Shown here: positions 58,171 through 64,000 of the stretch, piece by piece
Numbering within the stretch: position 1 is the stretch's first letter
How the letters are laid out: the number at the start of each line of letters is the position of its first letter
Source: Dolomedes plantarius
Taxonomy: Eukaryota; Arthropoda; Arachnida; Araneae; Dolomedidae
DNA length: 64,000 bases
Reading direction: 5' to 3'
Assembly: GCA_907164885.2 (NCBI GenBank)
Contig: OU015492.1
Span: forward strand, 203,924,297 to 203,988,296
Position numbers and translations under genes: made by a program
Notes under the pieces: generated by a model
Databases searched by the model: none
What the model saw: only the letters and a program-made list of their open reading frames with translations
What the model was told of the DNA's origin: nothing

Positions 58171-59046
58171 TTGGCCGTCGCTGAAACCGAAGGGCTATTC
58201 AGTTTCCCGAACGATAATTACATGGAGGGAACACGTTTGTTTGCTTTATCCCCGAATTTTCGATGGAACCAGCATAAACGTGGTTTACTACTCGAGGAAC
58301 TACGTTTACGAGACTTACCAGAATACGTACGACGATATCTAGGACTTCCTTGTCGGTCAGTAGGAGTTTGAAATTTTTCGGTTAATTGTTTAATTTGATA
58401 TTCAATTTTGTTTAAACGTGCGTTCAGAGCCGAATCTATAGAGGCGACGGCAGAAGCGCTACTTAGTGTACTGACGAAATTAGTAAGGCTTGAAATTTCA
58501 TTAATTTTACCAGCTGTGCAAGCTAAACCCGATAACTGCGTACTGGCCGAGAGCATTTGTTGCATCGTAATTGGTAATCGTTGTAATCACAACATACAAA
58601 GCAAAGATTCGTCTAATTTTCCGGCAGCCAATTTTACATCTCATTAAGTAAATGGGACTGTTTATGATCCCAGAGTTGTAAGTGAGAAATTAAAGTCCTA
58701 AGTCTGACAGTCTCGGAATCTTCCAACTGCTTGATTAAACGTTCTTTCAATTTAAAATACGGATTTTCTAATTCTGCTGGTCTACTACATATGAAATCAG
58801 AAATTTGCGAGATTACTTCATCATCTGAAGCTGAGACTACATGGTGATATTTTGTTAATTCAACATTTATATTCGCGATAACAAATTGCGATTCAACTGA
58901 GGTAAACCAAAGTTCAACGTTATTACGCCAAATAGGCGGAATTTTGATAGTAACTCGAGCAATTTCCCGACCAGCTTAATATTCGCCCACATTTCCTGTA
59001 ACATGTCTGAGTCATTTTGTATTGAGTCATGTCTTTCGACATGACT
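58171..59046 (-). pseudogene. gypsy-type gag relic
   Basis: A minus-strand three-frame reading gives KIPPIWRNNVELWFTSVESQ (about 58950), followed by TKYHHVVSAS and EVISQISDFIC. Then LENPYFKLKERLIKQLEDSE and VRLRTLISHLQLWDHKQS follow, which is the capsid region of arthropod Ty3/gypsy Gag. The open frame 58565-58218 continues with SSLTNFVSTLSSASAVASID, a coiled-coil-like NKIEYQIKQLTEK and a Ser/Arg-rich tail. It ends LCWFHRKFGDKANKR, the CWFHxxFGxxAxKC motif with the last Cys changed to Arg. Stops and frameshifts break the gene upstream of 58565. Confidence 0.75.
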
Positions 59047-59057
59047 CAATACAAAAT
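59014..59057. repeat. Perfect 20-bp inverted repeat (hairpin)
   Basis: ATTTTGTATTGAGTCATGTC (59014-59033), loop TTTC, then its exact complement (59038-59057). It lies at the 5' edge of the gag relic. Confidence 0.95.
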
Positions 59058-59790
59058 ATACAAAATGTGTTCAAGAAAAGTTGTAAATTTTAAAAAAATG
59101 TAAAAAAAAGTCTTAAGTTCTCAAAAAATTAGTAAAACCTATAAATACGCAATTTGAAACTTCGAATACCATAATATGTACATAACCTTTCCTGGTGCAT
59201 TGACGGAAAGCAATAAGGGAAATAACATAAATTGAACTCACCGCTTCATAAACTTGTTAATCCATTACTGGTAAAAGTCCGCTGGTCACCACATGTCACC
59301 GGTTTATCCCTCCAGTAGGCGCGCCCGTGTACAGATTGCAACATTTTCGTAATTTTGAATGGTTTGTTTTTACATGTAAGGTTTGAATGTTCTATAGTTT
59401 CTATTTATGGATACACCCTTTTGAATCCAGGTCTGATTTTCTTACCCTTGTATTCCTTTCCATTCATTGGTAGTCGTGATTTAACCGTGGTAAACCAACG
59501 ATTGTACTGGATTACAATACGACAAAAACATGAGTTGATGCACTCGATCAAATGTGCAGCTATTACACGGTATCCCGCATATCACGAAGATGGTCAATCG
59601 CATTATTTTTTAGATTTTTGGACATAATAGGAATCGATTCGCAAGTTGTCCTTAAATGCATTAAACCGGATAGTTCTGAGATAAGTCGACTGTATCTGCA
59701 TTGTTTGGCCTTTAACCTTTAGCTTACGGGGCTATTTTTCCGATTCCGTCTTTAGAACGGGAAATTTCATACCCCCTTTGTAAGAACGGT
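59058..59790. other. No recognised gene
   Basis: A 90-codon plus-strand frame at 59355-59627 has a higher GC than its flanks and includes RDLTVVNQRLYWITIRQKHE, but no motif I know. Confidence 0.35.
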
Positions 59791-59797
59791 CATGAAG

Positions 59798-59802
<5 letters not shown>

Positions 59803-59865
<63 letters not shown>

Positions 59866-59929
59866 CATACATATATATATACATTTATATATATACATAT
59901 ACATATATATATACATATACAGTGGAATC
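59803..59929. repeat. (TA)n with TACA interruptions
   Basis: Left TA tract of the 59.8-60.3 kb block; ends at the TA preceding MITE P copy 2. Confidence 0.95.
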
Positions 59930-61575
<1,646 letters not shown>

Positions 61576-61961
61576 AATATATATATATATATATATATAA
61601 CAGTTCCGTAACTAACTGACTGACTGACTAATTGACTGACAGACATACAACGTACAGACCAAACCGCGGGAAATAAAAGGGCTGAAATTTTGCATGGCGA
61701 TTCTTCTTATAGTGTACGAGTGCACTAAGAAAGATTTTTGAAAAATTCTTAGATTTTTTTAAAATTAAATTTTTTAGTTGTTTTAGTAACTTTTTTAAAG
61801 TTTGCATTTAAAATAATAATAATTTGAGGGTTATAAAATTTATATCACGAAAAAGATCATAAAAATTCCTTTAATATGAAATGTTTTTTGAATCTTTACC
61901 TCCATTTTATAATTTTTGGTGAATTTTTAAAGATTAATTTTTAGAATTTAACCTTTTACAT

Positions 61962-62445
61962 GCCACACTATGATCAAGGAATAAAGTACCATATTTTGCT
62001 GCGTACCTTTGGTCGATAACTTTCAGGAAGTCGGTCCAACAGGTGTACTCCACTCATTCCTTTATTATATAATTTTATAATGTAAGGTTAAGGAAAATCA
62101 ACTTTTATTTTAGCTCGGACATATCTTTTTGCTCTTCCTAATGGTTCGTGAGTGATAAAATTTGATGTAATAGTTACAACAAAACTATCGTTCCAATGGC
62201 ACATATAAACTTCTCCATCGCATCGGTAATCAAACTCTCCACGTTGAAATTTCGATATTTCTTTTGCTGTTTTAAGAGAACATTGTCCCCTTCTGGAATC
62301 TCGCACTGTGCCGATTGCCTTAAAGCCTTTGTTAGATAAATCTGTCAGCAGACTGTACGATGTAAAAAAAGTTATCGAAAATATTTTGCGTTTCTCTGGA
62401 TTGTCAATAAAAGATAATAGTTCGGAGACTTTTTTCTTGATAATG
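61962..62445 (-). pseudogene. piggyBac-like transposase fragment inside Helitron
   Basis: The minus-strand reading gives FFTSYSLLTDLSNKGFKAIG and TVRDSRRGQC, preceded by a run where one extra T shifts the frame of FDNFFTS (second catalytic Asp region). Then come GEFDYRCDGEVYMCHWNDSF, VVTITSNFITHEPLGRAKRY and a TAA (about 62088) replacing a sense codon. LYNKGMSGVHLLDRLPESYR and KVRSKIWYF follow. These are the piggyBac DDD-core blocks (G.VR, WxD/WND, YNxxMGGVDxxDQ, IRxKKWW). The third Asp (GGVD) is His here. Only ~150 codons remain, with no N-terminus and no zinc RING tail. Non-functional. Confidence 0.8.
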
Positions 62446-62675
62446 TGGCAGACGATTGGACATTATTAAAAAAAATATTAAAATAATGTAAAAGATATGT
62501 TCCTCAAACTGTACTACATTAACTGTACTATATTCTTTAGTATGTCCTATGAGATTTAATTTGAATATTTTCTTCTACATTATTTTGTCAATAAAAATAT
62601 CCCTTACGATTTTTTTTATTAATATATTTTTTGTTTTTTTTACATCAATCGTATACATTGATCGTCGTATTTATT

Positions 62676-62684
62676 ATATATATA

Positions 62685-62727
<43 letters not shown>
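62676..62727. repeat. (TA)n microsatellite
   Basis: TA tract within the Helitron A copy 4 3' part; copy 3 has a shorter TA run at the same place. Confidence 0.95.
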
Positions 62728-62730
<3 letters not shown>

Positions 62731-62772
62731 CATTAATTGCATACACTGACATTGTATTTAATTTGAATGTAC

Positions 62773-62803
62773 CGTTCGTTTAGGAACACCTCCTAAACGA
62801 ACG
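62773..62803. repeat. 13-bp perfect hairpin at Helitron junction
   Basis: CGTTCGTTTAGGA, loop ACACC, TCCTAAACGAACG. Confidence 0.9.
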
Positions 62804-63399
62804 TTTAGAAGGCGTTAGTTTATGGAATACTAAAAGTTTAAAATAGTGGCGCCATCTATTGCTCATTTGTGAATCGAGAATCGCATCCTTCAAAAATTCT
62901 TGGTTATCCTAATTGTTAGCAATACAATGCCCAGAAATAAATTATTGATGAATGTTTGTTACCCAAAATCAATTTTAAAACTAAGCACAGTATAAATAAC
63001 ATAGAAAAGATTTAGCCTTTATCATTGGAGAAAAAAATTCTGGAAAGTAAAACATAAAATATATAAATTTATAATAAACCTACCAAAATCCATTAAAAAA
63101 ACTAAACACAGTATAAATAACATAGAAAAAAAAAGCATACGAAATGTTATACACATTAATAATATGAAAACCAATTAAAAATATATAAATGTATAATAAA
63201 CTCCTCAGATTTCAGCTATATTCGGTCTTTCATCATAAAAAAGCTGAAAAAAAAATTTAAAAAAATAATAAAATAAAATAAAAATAATAATTTAAAAAAT
63301 AATAAAATAAAATAAAGATAATAATTAAAAAAATAATAAAATAAAAGCTGAAATAAAAAAGCCTTCATAAAAAAGCTGAAAATACAGGTTTAGCAAAAT
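62804..63399. repeat. Helitron B-type internal repeats and A/T low complexity
   Basis: Two further copies of the ~145-bp unit (about 62948 and 63085) are followed by AATAAAATAAA-type simple sequence at 63245-63360. No genes. Confidence 0.6.
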
Positions 63400-63476
63400 T
63401 TGCACGATCCCATACTCGAACCCGAGACTTACGTGGTACCAAATGAACCGCTTTAACTACTACGCCACGATTATGC
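63400..63476 (-). repeat. tRNA-like sequence
   Basis: The minus strand reads GTGGCGTAGTAGTTAAAGCG (A box) and TCTCGGGTTCGAGTATGGGA (B box), about 45 bp apart. No closing acceptor stem; SINE head or tRNA-derived module of Helitron B. Confidence 0.45.
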
Positions 63477-64000
63477 ACAACATTGTTGAGTAAAGTAAAA
63501 AATATACGCAATGAGTTTTTTGGAAAGTTGCTATGGGTTGGTGAATATACATACATTTATGGAGTAAGAGGAGTTTTAAGTGATAAATAAGTTAGCAGGA
63601 TAGAAGCTTAGTCTTTAACTCTTCAATAGACACAAAGACATAAGCTAGGAGGATTGCAGTAGCGATTAAAAAAGATCGTGACACTTAGCGTGGTTGATTC
63701 GAATTTTCCATCGCGTGTGAGAGTGTCAATATGCCGTTGGATCCGATTTATTTTAGAGTATAAAATCTGACTTGAAAGATTATTATTTTCATTTATTATT
63801 CTGGTTTAATATATAACTTGAGACTTTTTGATTTTATTTATTTTTATCTTTTCGCTCGCTGTTTGCCAGCTAACCCTAACATGGACGCCATATTCAGAGC
63901 GGTGATTCCACAAAGTGTAACAGCTTACAAATTGTTGGTTTTTTATTAATTAAAAATCAACGGTAATTAATTTCGATTTTTGAAGTTCTTCAGACCCTCG
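63477..64000. other. No recognisable feature
   Basis: AT-rich sequence to the window end. Confidence 0.45.

Larger units (their letters stand above)
61579..62772 (+). mobile_element. Helitron A, copy 4, chimeric with foreign insert
   Basis: 5' part 61579-61957 (AACAGTTCCGTAACT.., GGGCTGAAATTTTGCATGGCG) and 3' part 62447-62770 (GCAGACGATTGGACATTATT..TTTAATTTGAATGTAC) are colinear with copy 3. Between them about 490 bp of unrelated sequence replace about 120 bp of normal Helitron. The expected 3' hairpin plus CTAG is missing; after GAATGTAC a different hairpin follows (62773-62803). Confidence 0.75.

Overview
The window is AT-rich, repeat-dominated DNA from an animal genome. It holds almost nothing but transposable elements, satellites and long (TA)n tracts, and I could not recognise a single intact host gene. 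The mix is Tc1/mariner, Helitron, TTAA-type and Harbinger-like MITEs, RNase H-bearing LINEs, tRNA-derived SINEs and a gypsy Gag with the CWFHxxFG motif. That suggests an arthropod, and from general familiarity with spider genomes I would guess an arachnid (orb-weaver-like). The taxon is inference only.

Layout. 1-7.0 kb: truncated Helitron A, a Harbinger-like MITE, a GC-rich terminal-inverted-repeat (TIR) element, a 63-bp minisatellite and a pogo-like MITE carrying an internal tandem repeat. 7.0-10.8 kb: a nest bounded by TIRs with a perfect 8-bp duplication (hAT-like), containing two Helitrons and a long-armed TIR element. 10.8-15.1 kb: ATTACA-type low-complexity DNA, a LINE relic and a Helitron-like element with five 183-bp units. 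16.0-18.6 kb: a satellite of nine ~288-bp units. 18.7-20.5 kb: a mariner-type MITE with ~21 copies of a 53-bp unit in one arm. 21-23 kb: a TTAA MITE and a higher-order repeat. 23-31 kb: mostly featureless. 31.6-36.7 kb: gag, LINE and SINE relics plus a second copy of the 183-bp Helitron-like element. 37.6-38.9 kb: a complete but frameshifted DD41D mariner. 39.1-43.3 kb: a LINE on the minus strand split by a Tc1-like insertion. 44-46 kb: Helitrons D and A. 46.3-48.6 kb: two more TTAA MITEs. 49.3-50.7 kb: a nearly intact Tc1-like element. 52.4-54.2 kb: a SINE and a mariner-type element with ~211-bp arms. 55.6-57.5 kb: MITE, SINE and transposase relics with a SINE inserted. 58-59 kb: gypsy gag relic. 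59.8-63.5 kb: giant (TA)n tracts, Helitron B sequence and a chimeric Helitron A copy carrying a piggyBac transposase fragment.

The proteins do not form a pathway; they are independent mobile-element enzymes, nearly all inactivated. Recurrent themes are tandem amplification inside non-autonomous elements, insertion into (TA)n tracts, and nesting. Boundaries marked by TIRs plus target-site duplications (TSDs) were read directly from the sequence. Superfamily names rest on TSD length, terminal motifs and protein motifs remembered from the families, not on database searches.
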